Under the pieces are notes generated by a model, which saw nothing but the letters and a program-made list of their open reading frames with translations, was not told where the DNA came from and ran no database searches. A stretch of DNA of 64,000 bases. It comes from Bog-473 sp963804055. Its GTDB lineage: Bacteria; Actinomycetota; Acidimicrobiia; Acidimicrobiales; RAAP-2. The stretch lies in the NCBI GenBank assembly GCA_963804055.1, contig CAWDOU010000005.1, positions 124,001 through 188,000 of the forward strand, written 5' to 3'. Below are positions 27,184 through 36,764 of this stretch, one piece after another (positions within the stretch are counted from its first letter, which is position 1; every line of letters begins with the position of its first letter). The position numbers and the translations under genes were made by a program.

Positions 27184-28125
27184 TTACGAGCGCGCCGGTG
27201 CCGTCCCGATCACCGAGGCACGCTCCATGGAGCGGCGCTGGGGCCAGTAGTCGCTCGACGCGTAGTGCTGCACCGCCCGATTGTCCCAGAAGGCCACGGC
27301 GTCCTTGGTCCAGGTGAAGCGGCACTGGTGCTCGGGAGCGTCGGCCTGACGGCACAGGCGATCGAGCAACGCCAGGCTGGACTCCCGGTCCATCCCGTCT
27401 ATGTGGCTCACGAAGGGGCGGTTCACGTAGAGGTGCAGCCGCCCGGTGGCGGGGTGCGTGCACACGACCGGATGGCGCACGGGCGGGTACTGCTCCTGCG
27501 CTTTCGCACGCTCCTCGTCGGACATCGAGTGCCCGAAGGTCTGGGTGAAGTCGTGGACCGCCTGCAGGTCGTCGATCTCGTGCTGCGTCGCCTGATCCAG
27601 TCCTTCGTACGCGGCATACATGTCGGAGAAGAGGGTGTCGCCTCCACAGTCGGGCACGGCCACCGCGTGCAGGATCGCGCCCATGGAGGGGCGAGCGCGC
27701 CACGTCACATCGTGATGCCACGAGTTCTCGTAGCCGCTGACCTCGGCCGTCTTCTCGAACCGTACGAGCTCGGGCTCACCCGTATTGGACGGCAGGAAGG
27801 GGTGGACCTCCAGGTCGCCGAAGCGGCGCGCGAAGTCGACATGCTGGTGCGGGTCCAGTGGTTGGTCCCGAAAGAAGATGACCTTGTAGTCGTACAGGGC
27901 CTGGCGCAGCTCGGCCACGACGTCGTCCGGGAGGGGTGCCGTGAGGTCGACTCCGGAGATCTCCGCGCCGATTGTTGCGCCGAGCTGGCGCGCGTCGAAG
28001 TGGCGCCACCGCAGGGCTGCGAGACGATCGCGCTCTGCTGCCACATGGGTGAAGGGCCCGACCGCAATGGTGTAGCCCGGGAGGCGGAAGGCGCCGGGCT
28101 GCCTGGAGGAGGCTGCCGTGGTCAT
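27184..28125 (-). CDS. TauD/TfdA family Fe(II)/2-oxoglutarate dioxygenase
   Basis: A 313-residue non-haem iron dioxygenase of the taurine/2,4-D type. The facial triad is visible as H-x-D in WHHDVTW and the distal His in WDNRAVQHYA, with the 2-oxoglutarate-binding Arg in the following PQRRSMERA segment. The segments GAEISGVDL, FRDQPLDPHQHVDFARRFGDLEVHP and GGDTLFSDM are typical. The ATG at 28125 starts the conserved protein. The same frame is open upstream all the way to 30723 through a frameshifted permease gene, so a 1179-residue fusion can be translated in silico, but it is an artefact. The substrate is unknown (sulfonate, phenoxyacid or other). Confidence 0.92.
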   Translation of the reverse strand: MTTAASSRQPGAFRLPGYTIAVGPFTHVAAERDRLAALRWRHFDARQLGATIGAEISGVDLTAPLPDDVVAELRQALYDYKVIFFRDQPLDPHQHVDFARRFGDLEVHPFLPSNTGEPELVRFEKTAEVSGYENSWHHDVTWRARPSMGAILHAVAVPDCGGDTLFSDMYAAYEGLDQATQHEIDDLQAVHDFTQTFGHSMSDEERAKAQEQYPPVRHPVVCTHPATGRLHLYVNRPFVSHIDGMDRESSLALLDRLCRQADAPEHQCRFTWTKDAVAFWDNRAVQHYASSDYWPQRRSMERASVIGTAPARS

Positions 28126-28202
28126 GCCTGCACTGTACCGAACCGACGTTTCGAACGGCCCGCCACCGCCAGGCCTCTGTGGTCTCTGGACGTGAACGGA
28201 CC

Positions 28203-30723
28203 TCAGTCCGCCGCGATGGCGGCGAGCACGTCGAGCTTGGCGGCGCGGCGCGCCGGCCAGCTGGCCGCGACCAGGCCGAGCAGCGCAGCCAGGATGATGA
28301 AGACGACAAGGCTGGTATAGGGCACCTCGATGTCGGTGATCCCCTGCGACCTGAGCGACGATGCCGAGCGCGATGCCCAGCCCGGTGCCGACGATGATCC
28401 CGATGACGGCGCCGAACACCGCCAGGATCACCGACTCGGTGCGGATCATCCCCCGGATCTGCCGGCGCTTCATGCCGACGGCGCGCAGGAGGCCAATTTC
28501 GTGGGTGCGCTCGAACACCGAGAGCATCAGGGTGTTGACGATCCCGATCAGGGCGATCAGCACGGCCAGGGCAAGAAGCGCATAGACAAGGCCGAGCAGC
28601 TGGTTCACCTGTGCCTGCTGCGACTGTTCGAACTGGGCCCGGGTCTGGATCTTCAGGTTCGGGTACGAGGCGAGCGCGTGCGAGACGCTCTGCTCGACAC
28701 CCGGGCTCCCATCCGTCTTCAGCAGGACGGCGATCGGCAGGTCGTTCTGGAAGTGCTTCGAGAAGAAGCCGTCCCCGACGAGGTACTTCCCGATCAGCTG
28801 ATTGGCCTTGAACACGCCGCCGATCCGCATCGTCGAGTCCCCCGTCTTGGCGAACTTCACCGGGACGACGTCCCCGACCGCGAGATGCTTCGAGTTGGCC
28901 GTCGTCGTGTCGATCAGCAGCTGGCCTTCGGCCAGCGCCGACGACGAGCCCTCGGTCATGTTCAGGATGACCGTGTCGGACAGGTCGCGGGTCGACACCG
29001 CGGTCAGATTCTCCAGCGACCCCTGCAGTTCGAACTGGTCCTGATAGACGACCGACGTCGCCGTCACCCCGCTCACGGACGCCGCTGTCGGCCCGACCGC
29101 ATTGCTGAAGCCACCCTCCGCGTTGTTGGGCGTGGTGACGATCAGGTCGGCACTGATGGCGTTGTCGACGCTGCTGGTGGCGGACTTCGACAGCGATGCG
29201 CCGAAGACGGCGATGGCCGAGACCAGGGCCAGCCCGACCATGAGGGCCGAAGCCGTCTGCGCCGTGCGGCGCGGGCTGCGCATGGAGTTCTCCCGCCCGA
29301 GCCGACCGGACATGCCGAACAGGCGGGCCAGCGGTCGCCCGATGACGCTGGCCATCGGACGGGCGACGGCCGGGGCGAGACGCGCGACGCCGACGAAGAT
29401 CAGGATCGCCCCCAGGCCGACCAGGGCGATGGCCGGGGCCGTCAGCCCGATGGCGAGGGCCACCACTCCCGTCAGGGTGATACCGATGCCCCAGGCGAAA
29501 CGGCGACGCAGCGAGATCTCGGCCTCGCCCTGCTGGTCCGAGACCGCCGCCACCGGAGCGATACGCACGGCACGTCGGGCCGGGCTGATGGCCGAGGCGA
29601 CCGTGACACCCACCCCGACCACCAGACAGACGATGACCGTGCGGGCTTCGAAGACCAAGGGTCCCGACGGCAGGGTGACCCCGAACCCGCTGAGCAGCGC
29701 CTCGAGCCCGAGCGCCGCCAGCACGCCCAGACCGAGCCCGATCAACGACGACACCAGTCCGACGATGGCGGCCTCGAGGAGCACGGAGCGGAAGACCTGG
29801 CGGCGGCTCGCTCCCACAATGCGCAGCAACGCGAGCTCCCGGGTGCGCTGGCCCACAATGATGGAAAAGGTGTTCAAGATGGTGAACCCGCCCACGAACA
29901 GCGCGATGAAGGCGAACACCAGGAGCGCGGTGTTGAAGAAGCCCAGTGCCTGGCTGATGGAGCTCGTCGCCTCGTTGATCACTGTCTGACCGGTCACCAC
30001 CTCTTCGCCGGGCGGTAGCGCATGCGCGATGGCGCGCTGCACGGTCGCCTTGTCGGCGCCCGGCTGGGCGACGACGTTGACGGTGTCGAACTTGCCGACA
30101 TCGCCCAGCAGCGCCTGTGCCGTCGTGGTATCGAACGCGGCCAGCGTGGCCCCGGCCAGATTGTTGGCCGTGCCGAACCGGGCCAGTCCCGTGATGGTGA
30201 AGGTCCTGGTCGGCCCCTCCAGCAGGATCCTGACGTGCTGGCCCACCTTGAAGTGGTACTTCTCCGCTGTGCCGAGGTCCATCACGACGTCCCGGGGGGT
30301 GGTCGGGGCGGTGCCCTGGGTCAGCCGCAGCTGCGAGATCTGCGGGTTGGGATCGAAGGAGAGGCCCAACGTCGGTGCGCCACCCGTGGTGATCGCCTTG
30401 CCGTCGGGTGCGATGTACTGCGCGTACCCCGTGACCGATCCCGCGGCCGCTTCGACGCCCGGCACGCCCTTCACGGTCGACAGCACCGACTCGGGGACCG
30501 GGTTCCTCGTGGCGGTGCCCCCGCTGCCGAACTGCGCCACGCCTCGCACCTGGAAGTCGATGTTCTGGTAGATGTTGCCGAAGAGCGTGTTGAACGTGTT
30601 GTGCAAGGTGTCGGTGAGGACGAACGTCCCGGCAATGAAGGTGACGCCGAGCACGATGGCCAACCCGGTGAGGGCGAGCCGCAGTTTGTGCGCGAGCAAC
30701 CCTTTGATGGTCACGCGCCACAT
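28203..30723 (-). CDS. FtsX/MacB-type ABC transporter permease, one apparent frameshift
   Basis: A permease of about 840 residues with two FtsX-type units. Each unit has an extracytoplasmic domain and a block of membrane helices, and both carry the ELALLRIVGASRRQVFRS / EIGLLRAVGMKRRQIRGM coupling motif that contacts the ATPase. The start at 30723 lies 1 nt after the ATPase stop, so they form one operon. Near 28358 the frame changes: upstream codons read GTGLGIALGI, while the expected ending RSQGITDIEVPY...SWPARRAAKLDVLAAIAAD is in another frame and terminates at TGA 28203-28205. An extra A at about 28358 would explain it. It is likely a lipid, peptide or macrolide exporter, or an envelope-remodelling complex. 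Confidence 0.85.
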
Positions 30724-30724
30724 G

Positions 30725-31492
30725 TCAGGTCCCCAGCGTTCGGATGCGCTCCAACACCGAATCGGTCGTCGGCTGCGCCAGCTCGTCGACGATGTTGCCG
30801 TCGGCCAGGAAGACCACCCGGTCGGCGTACGAGGCCCCGTGGGGATCGTGCGTCACCATCACGATGGACTGCCCGAATTCGGTGACGGACCGGCGCAGGA
30901 ACGACAGCATCTCCGCGGAGGAGTTGGAGTCGAGGTTCCCTGTGGGCTCGTCGGCGAAGACGAGGTCGGGCCGGTTGATCAGGGCCCGGGCACAGGCGCA
31001 GCGCTGCTGCTGGCCGCCCGACATCTCACTGGGCCGGTGCGAGAGCCGGTCCGTGATGCCGAGTTGGTCGACGAGGTAGTCGAACCACTCCTGATCGACC
31101 TTCCGCCCGGCCAGATCGGCGGGCAGCGTGATGTTCTCGCCTGCAGTGAGGGTGGGGACAAGATTGAAGGACTGGAACACGAAGCCGATGTGATCACGGC
31201 GCATCTGCGTCAGTCCGGTGTCGTCGAGACCCCCGATGTCGAGGTCCCCGACATAGGACTGGCCCGACGTCGGGCGGTCGAGGCCTGCCATGCAGTGCAT
31301 GAGCGTCGACTTCCCTGAACCCGACGGGCCCATGACCGCGGTGAAGCGGCCCCGCTCGAACGTGACGTTGATACCGGCCAGCGCGTGGACCGTCGCCTGG
31401 CCCGATCCGTACGTCTTGCGCAACTCGACCGCGTGCGCCGCAGGCGACGCCGGACGTTGTGCTGCCGGTGCTGCGTCGGTGAGCGTCACCAT
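30725..31492 (-). CDS. ABC transporter ATPase (LolD/MacB type)
   Basis: A 255-residue ABC ATPase, partner of the two-unit permease just downstream. Walker A is GPSGSGKST, the Q-loop FVFQSFNLVPTLTAGENI is typical of the LolD/MacB group, the signature is MSGGQQQR, and Walker B is LVFADEPTGNLDS. The start at 31492 was chosen because the longer frame to 31900 has Arg/Pro-rich sequence without family features. It is divergent from the Liv-type operon across 257 bp. Confidence 0.93.
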   Translation of the reverse strand: MVTLTDAAPAAQRPASPAAHAVELRKTYGSGQATVHALAGINVTFERGRFTAVMGPSGSGKSTLMHCMAGLDRPTSGQSYVGDLDIGGLDDTGLTQMRRDHIGFVFQSFNLVPTLTAGENITLPADLAGRKVDQEWFDYLVDQLGITDRLSHRPSEMSGGQQQRCACARALINRPDLVFADEPTGNLDSNSSAEMLSFLRRSVTEFGQSIVMVTHDPHGASYADRVVFLADGNIVDELAQPTTDSVLERIRTLGT

Positions 31493-31687
31493 GCCTCGAT
31501 TCGTCGGTCGGGAGGGCGCCGGCGGAACCAGCGGACGAATCCACTCTGTCCTCGGGCGGCGCGCGCAGCACCAGGGTAACCGCCGCCATCTTCCGCGCCG
31601 GAACGGAGCGCCGGTGCAACCCCGGGGGTCGCCCGGCACGGGACGGGCCGGACCACTACCCTGAGCGCGCACGAACAGGTGAGGCAT

Positions 31688-31753
31688 GTGAGCGACCCGG
31701 GGGGCCAGTTCGCCGATGCGGCACGACGCCATCAGAAGGACATGAGTCGCTGA
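31688..31753 (+). other. Possible 21-residue leader ORF upstream of the Liv-type permease
   Basis: GTG at 31688, preceded by AGGTGAGG, opens a 21-residue frame that stops at TGA 31751-31753, overlapping the proposed CTG start of the permease gene by 4 bp. It may be a translational-coupling leader. Alternatively it is the true N-terminus of the permease, displaced by a one-base error near 31745. Coding bias is moderate. Confidence 0.3.
31735..31740 (+). promoter_or_regulatory. GAAGGA Shine-Dalgarno supporting a CTG start at 31750
   Basis: GAAGGA lies 9 nt upstream of CTG 31750, in register with the permease frame. No ATG or GTG is available in that frame before the first membrane segment; the next standard codon is TTG 31768. 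Confidence 0.45.
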
Positions 31754-33795
31754 GCACCCACCTGCGGTTGCCGGGGGCCAGGTCGACCGTGGTAGCGGGG
31801 GTCGTCTCCGTGGGGGCGGTGCTCGCCGTCCAACTCCTGCTCTTCCCGATCCCGTTCGGGGTCTGGCTCCAGGGGGCGGTGCTTGGCCTCCTCGGTTCAC
31901 TGATGGCGGTGGGCCTCGGTCTCACCTACCGCCTGAACAAGGTCGTCAACTTCGCCCAGGGTGACCTCGGGACGGCGCCGGCCGTCCTCGCCGTAGGCCT
32001 GGTGGCGTTCTCCGGCGTCAACTACTTCCTGGGCTTGGCAACCGGCCTCGTTGCGTCTCTCCTCCTGACCGCGACCGTGGAGATCGTGGTGGTGCGGCGC
32101 TTCCGGCGCTCCCCCCGCCTGATCCTGACGGTGGCCACCATCGGCCTGTCCCAGCTCCTGGTCGTCCTGAGCCTGTTGATCCCCCGCATCTGGGGCCAGA
32201 CCCCGATCGCCAGCGCGACCGTGTCTTTCCCGTGGCATCTGGCGTGGCACGTCGGTCCGGTCGTCTTCAGCGCCGACCACCTGGTGGCGGTCGTGGTGTC
32301 CTCGGCCTGCCTGGCCGGCGTGTGGCTGTGGTTCACCCGCAGCGACATCGGGCTGGCCGTGCAGGCCGTCGGCGACCGGCGCGACCGCGCCTCCATGCTG
32401 GGCATCCCTGTCGGGCGCCTGCAGTCGGTGACCTGGGTGGTGGCCGGCGTCCTGTCCTTCGTCAGCATCTTCTTCCAGGCCGCCATCCTGGGGCTCCCGC
32501 TCGACCCCACCTACGGCCTGACCGCGCTGGTCACCGCCCTCGCCGCTCTCGCTCTGGGCAACTTCACCGAACTGCCGGTCATTGCCGCCTCCGCTGTGGC
32601 GCTCGGAATCCTGGAACAGGGGGTGGCCTGGGACGAACCAACCAACCCCGCCCTCGGGCTGGCCGTCCTGGCCGGGGTGGTGTTCGCCGCCATTGTGGTG
32701 CGCCAGCTGCTGGCGAAGCGGGCCGATCGCGAGGTCGAGTCCTCGCTGGCCCTGGCCGGCAGCGCGCGCGGCCTGCCTTCCACGCTGCACGACCTCACTG
32801 CGGTGCGGGTGGGTACGCCGGTCGGCGCGCTGGCGGCCCTCCTCGCCGTGTCCACGCTGCCACTGTGGATGGGCGCCGGTGAGCTGATCCGGGGCTCGGG
32901 GCTCCTGGTCCTGGCCATCGTCGGCTGTTCGGTCGTCGTGCTCACCGGGTGGTCGGGACAGGTCAGCCTCGGCCAGATGTCGTTCGCCGCCGTGGGCGCC
33001 GCCGTGGGAGCGGTGGCGCTCCTCGACTGGCACTGGGACCTGAGCCTCGCCCTCCTGCTGGCGGGAGCCGCCGCCGCCCTGGTGGCCGTGGTGGTCGGGA
33101 TCCCGACGCTGCGACTCGACGGCATGTTCGCCGCCGTGACCACGCTGGCATTCGCCCTCGCCGCCTCCGGCTACCTGCTGGTCCGGCAGGAATTCTCCTG
33201 GATCCCCCAGGGCCAGCTCGGCACACCGTACGTCTTCGGGCTCTCCCTCACCTCACAGTCCGCGGTGTTCGAACTGTGCCTCGGCGTGCTGGTGCTCGTC
33301 CTCGTGGCGATGCAGGGCCTGCGCCACAGCCGCACCGGCCGCGTGCTGCGCGCGCTCCCGGCCAACCAGCGGGCGGCGGAGGGATACGGCGTCCGGGTCG
33401 TCCGGGCCAAGCTCACCGCCTTCGCCCTGTCCGGCTTCATCGCCGGCCTGGGGGGCTGCCTCCTGTTGGTCGTGAACCAGCAGTACGAGGAGGCGTCGTT
33501 CCTGGTGCCGGCGAGCCTCATCGTGTTCACCTCGACCGCGGTCGGCGGGCTGGGGTCGGCCTTCGGCGCCATCCTCGGGGCGGCCATCGTGGAGGGGAGC
33601 ACCACCTACCTGCCCCCGAGCTGGCAGCTGTTCCCCTCCGCGCTCGGGGTGCTGCTCGTCCTCATCCTCTTCCCCCGCGGGCTGGCCGGCCTCTGCGAGG
33701 ACCTGCGCGACTGGGCACTCGAGGGACTGGCTGGGCGGCGCCGGGACCCGGGGCCCCACGTGGCACCTCCCGTCACGGGTGCGCTGGCGCCATGA
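31750..33795 (+). CDS. Branched-chain amino acid-type ABC permease, LivH-LivM fusion
   Basis: A permease of about 681 residues that joins both membrane subunits of a Liv-type importer. The LivH half (about 1-310) has GLTYRLNKVVNFAQGDLG and the loop GDRRDRASMLGIPVGRLQ. The LivM half (about 350-660) has GWSGQVSLGQMSFAAVGA and ALPANQRAAEGYGVRVVRAKL. Normally these are separate genes. The start is uncertain: CTG 31750 with a GAAGGA Shine-Dalgarno, or TTG 31768. It overlaps the next gene by 4 bp and forms an operon with the MFS-ATPase fusion and the binding protein. Confidence 0.88.
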   Translation: MSTHLRLPGARSTVVAGVVSVGAVLAVQLLLFPIPFGVWLQGAVLGLLGSLMAVGLGLTYRLNKVVNFAQGDLGTAPAVLAVGLVAFSGVNYFLGLATGLVASLLLTATVEIVVVRRFRRSPRLILTVATIGLSQLLVVLSLLIPRIWGQTPIASATVSFPWHLAWHVGPVVFSADHLVAVVVSSACLAGVWLWFTRSDIGLAVQAVGDRRDRASMLGIPVGRLQSVTWVVAGVLSFVSIFFQAAILGLPLDPTYGLTALVTALAALALGNFTELPVIAASAVALGILEQGVAWDEPTNPALGLAVLAGVVFAAIVVRQLLAKRADREVESSLALAGSARGLPSTLHDLTAVRVGTPVGALAALLAVSTLPLWMGAGELIRGSGLLVLAIVGCSVVVLTGWSGQVSLGQMSFAAVGAAVGAVALLDWHWDLSLALLLAGAAAALVAVVVGIPTLRLDGMFAAVTTLAFALAASGYLLVRQEFSWIPQGQLGTPYVFGLSLTSQSAVFELCLGVLVLVLVAMQGLRHSRTGRVLRALPANQRAAEGYGVRVVRAKLTAFALSGFIAGLGGCLLLVVNQQYEEASFLVPASLIVFTSTAVGGLGSAFGAILGAAIVEGSTTYLPPSWQLFPSALGVLLVLILFPRGLAGLCEDLRDWALEGLAGRRRDPGPHVAPPVTGALAP

Positions 33796-36764
33796 CCCGC
33801 CTGGCCAAGTTCGGAGCCGGCGTCTCCCTGTTCCCCCTGGGAGTGCTCTTCACGATCGAGATGCTCGACCAGGCCACGCAGAGCGCGTTCAACATCCTCA
33901 CGCCGAACATCCGTGACGCCTTCCACCTGACCAACGCGGGCATCCTCCTCATCGTCGCCATTGCGGGAGCGGCGGCGCTGGCGTGCACGCTGCCGATCGC
34001 CTTCCTGGCGGACCGCATGAACCGGGTACGCATCGCACTGGCCGGCGCGCTGATCGGCGCCGCGTTCTCCATCGGCCTCGGTTTTGCCCAGGGGATCATC
34101 GTGGCCACGATCATGTTGGTGGGCATCTCCATGGGGCAGGCAGTGATCTTCCCCACACACAATTCGCTGCTGGCCGACTATTACCCCGTGCCGGCACGGC
34201 CGCGCGTGTACTCCGCTCACCGCTCCGGCATCAGCGTGGGGGTCATCGTCGGCGTGCTCCTCGGTGCAGGCCTGGCTGCCCTCTTCACCTGGCGCGCCCC
34301 GTTCTTCTTCTTCGCGGTGCCGATCGTGGTGACGGTCATCGTCGGCTGGCGTCTCCGCGAACCGCCGAGAGGCCGCCACGAACAGCTGGCGCTGAGCGAG
34401 CAGATGCTGGCCTCCGAGCGAGGGGAGGCCGCCCCGCTGGACGATGTCCCGACCGCCTCCGCCGAGGAGCTGGACATGCCGGCCGAGGCTCCGCCGTCAC
34501 TCGGCGAGTCCTGGCGGACGGTGTGGAAGATCGGCGTCTTGCGTCGCATCTTCATCGCCCTCCCGTTCCTGGCCGCCGCCATCGCCGGCTTCGCCTCCCT
34601 CGCCTCTCTGCAGTACCAGGAGACGTTCCATCTCGACGCGGTGCAGCGGGCCTACCTCATCGCACCCACGGAGATCTTCGACATCGCGGGCCTGGCGGTC
34701 GGCGCCGTCGTCGCCACCCGCCTGGCCCGGCGGGACATCGGTCTCGTCTTCCGCATGCTGGCTGTCGCTTCCATCGTGGCCGCAGCCTTTGCCGTGCTCT
34801 TCGCCCTGGCCCCGAACGTCCCGCTGGCCTTCATCGGCAACGCCGGGATCGTGGCCGCTCTGGCCGTGGTGGGTCCCGGCGTGCTGGCCTCGCTGTCGAT
34901 TGCCATCCCGCCCAGGGTCCGCGCCGTCGGGTTCTCCATCGGTGCGCTGTTCGTCCTGCCGGGACTCCTGGTCCTGCCGGTGGTCGGCGCTGTGGGCGAT
35001 GCCGTCGGATTCCGCTACGGGCTGCTCATTCTCGTACCCGTCTTCGTCCTCGGCGGCCTCATCGTGTCCAGCGCCGGGGGCCTGATCGCCAACGACGTGC
35101 GCGACGTCTGGACCTCCATGCGCACCCGGACGCAGATGCTCATGGACCGGCAGGCGGGCCGGCTCCCACTGCTGGCGGTGCGCGAGCTCAACGTCGGGTA
35201 CGACGGGGTCGTCGTGCTGGCCGACATGGCCATAGAAGTCGGCGAGGGTGAGATCGTCGCTCTGGTCGGCACCAACGGCGCCGGAAAGTCCACCCTGCTC
35301 CGGGCCATCGGCGGGGTGGTCGAGGCCGATCACGGCGCGATCGTCTTCGACGGGCGCGACATCACCCACCTGCCCCCCGACGAGATCGCCCGCCTGGGGG
35401 TCGCCCAGGTGCCCGGCGGCGAGGGGATCTTTCCCAACCTGCGCGTCGAGGACAACCTCCGCGTGGCGGCCTGGCAAGGCCGCAGGCGCGGCGAACGCGA
35501 CACAGACATGATCGACGAGGCGCTCGCCGCGTTCCCCACCCTCGCCACGCGACGCGACGAGCGGGCGGCCAACCTCTCGGGTGGACAGCAGCAGATGCTG
35601 GCGCTGGCCATGGCGACCATCACACGGCCCAAGCTGTTCCTGATCGACGAGCTCTCGCTCGGGCTCTCACCGATCGTCGTCGAGCAGCTCCTCGGGGCCA
35701 TCGAGTCGATGCGCCAGGCCGGCACCGCCATCCTGCTCGTCGAGCAGTCCATGAACGTCGCCGTGGCCGTGGCCGACCGCGTCTATGTGATGGAGACCGG
35801 AGCGGTGCGCTTCTCGGGCACCGCCGACGAGCTGGCGGCCCACCCCGAACTCCTCTGGTCCGTGTATCTGGAGAAGGCCTCCGAGACGCTGGGCGCCCCA
35901 GCCGCCCCGGCCGCAGCCGCGGCGCGCCGTCGCGCCGTCCTTGCGGTACGCGGGGTCTCGTTGCGCTTCGGAGGCAACGCCGCCCTCAACGACGTGTCGC
36001 TCCACGCCGACCACGGGGAGATCGTCGGGATCATCGGCCCCAACGGGGCAGGGAAGACCACGCTCTTCGATGTCGTGTCGGGATTCCTCCATCCCGACAC
36101 GGGACTGGTCGAGCTCGCCGGCGAAGACGTCACGCACCGTTCTGCGTCCGCCCGGGCCCGACTGGGCCTCGGCCGCTCCTTCCAGGACTCACGCCTGTTC
36201 TCGGCACTCACCGTGCGCGACGCCCTGGCCGTGTCGCTCGAACGCTTCACCGACGTGCGGGACCCCTTCAACGCCGTGTTGCGCCTGCCGCTCCAGGTGC
36301 GGACGGAGGCCGCTGTCCGCGAACGGGTCGACGAGCTGCTCGACATGTTCGGCCTCGATCGCTACGCCGACAACCTGGTCAGCGAGCTGTCGACAGGCTC
36401 TCGGCGCCTCGTGGATCTGGCCGCCGTCGTGGCCCATCAGCCGTCGGTCGTCCTCCTCGATGAACCGTCGTCCGGTGTGGCCCAGCGCGAGGTCGAGGCC
36501 ATGGTCGGACTCCTCCGCTCGGTGCGCGACCGGCTCGATGCGACCCTGCTGGTGGTGGAGCACGACATCGCCTTCATCGCCGAGCTGGCCGATCGCCTCG
36601 TCGCCATGGATCGTGGTGCTGTGCTCGTCGACGGTCGACCCACCGAAGTCCTCGAGTCACCTCTGGTCGGTGAGGCCTTTCTCGGTTCCGACCCGCTGGC
36701 ACTCTCGCGTTCGGGTGCTGCCCCGGCCACCACGATCACGACCACGGAGGTGGACCCCACATGA
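33792..36764 (+). CDS. Triple fusion: MFS transporter - LivF-like ATPase - LivG-like ATPase
   Basis: A 990-residue fusion with no stop or frame change between modules. Residues 1-445 form a 12-helix major-facilitator domain with an internal acidic loop near 215-235. Residues about 458-697 are a LivF-like ATPase (Walker A GTNGAGKST, signature LSGGQQQM, Walker B FLIDELSLGL). Residues about 713-963 are a LivG-like ATPase (Walker A GPNGAGKTT, Walker B VVLLDEPSSG) whose signature is degenerate, LSTGSRRL instead of the usual LSxGQxR. Codon usage is uniform across the junctions. It overlaps both neighbours by 4 bp. The ATPases should serve the LivH-LivM permease; the role of the MFS part is unknown. 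Confidence 0.88.
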   Translation: MTRLAKFGAGVSLFPLGVLFTIEMLDQATQSAFNILTPNIRDAFHLTNAGILLIVAIAGAAALACTLPIAFLADRMNRVRIALAGALIGAAFSIGLGFAQGIIVATIMLVGISMGQAVIFPTHNSLLADYYPVPARPRVYSAHRSGISVGVIVGVLLGAGLAALFTWRAPFFFFAVPIVVTVIVGWRLREPPRGRHEQLALSEQMLASERGEAAPLDDVPTASAEELDMPAEAPPSLGESWRTVWKIGVLRRIFIALPFLAAAIAGFASLASLQYQETFHLDAVQRAYLIAPTEIFDIAGLAVGAVVATRLARRDIGLVFRMLAVASIVAAAFAVLFALAPNVPLAFIGNAGIVAALAVVGPGVLASLSIAIPPRVRAVGFSIGALFVLPGLLVLPVVGAVGDAVGFRYGLLILVPVFVLGGLIVSSAGGLIANDVRDVWTSMRTRTQMLMDRQAGRLPLLAVRELNVGYDGVVVLADMAIEVGEGEIVALVGTNGAGKSTLLRAIGGVVEADHGAIVFDGRDITHLPPDEIARLGVAQVPGGEGIFPNLRVEDNLRVAAWQGRRRGERDTDMIDEALAAFPTLATRRDERAANLSGGQQQMLALAMATITRPKLFLIDELSLGLSPIVVEQLLGAIESMRQAGTAILLVEQSMNVAVAVADRVYVMETGAVRFSGTADELAAHPELLWSVYLEKASETLGAPAAPAAAAARRRAVLAVRGVSLRFGGNAALNDVSLHADHGEIVGIIGPNGAGKTTLFDVVSGFLHPDTGLVELAGEDVTHRSASARARLGLGRSFQDSRLFSALTVRDALAVSLERFTDVRDPFNAVLRLPLQVRTEAAVRERVDELLDMFGLDRYADNLVSELSTGSRRLVDLAAVVAHQPSVVLLDEPSSGVAQREVEAMVGLLRSVRDRLDATLLVVEHDIAFIAELADRLVAMDRGAVLVDGRPTEVLESPLVGEAFLGSDPLALSRSGAAPATTITTTEVDPT

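Noticed and set aside
27184..30723. A 1179-residue permease-TauD fusion protein
   Set aside because: The native permease C-terminus and stop exist in another frame, the linker is Arg/Pro-rich non-family sequence, and TauD has its own ATG at 28125.
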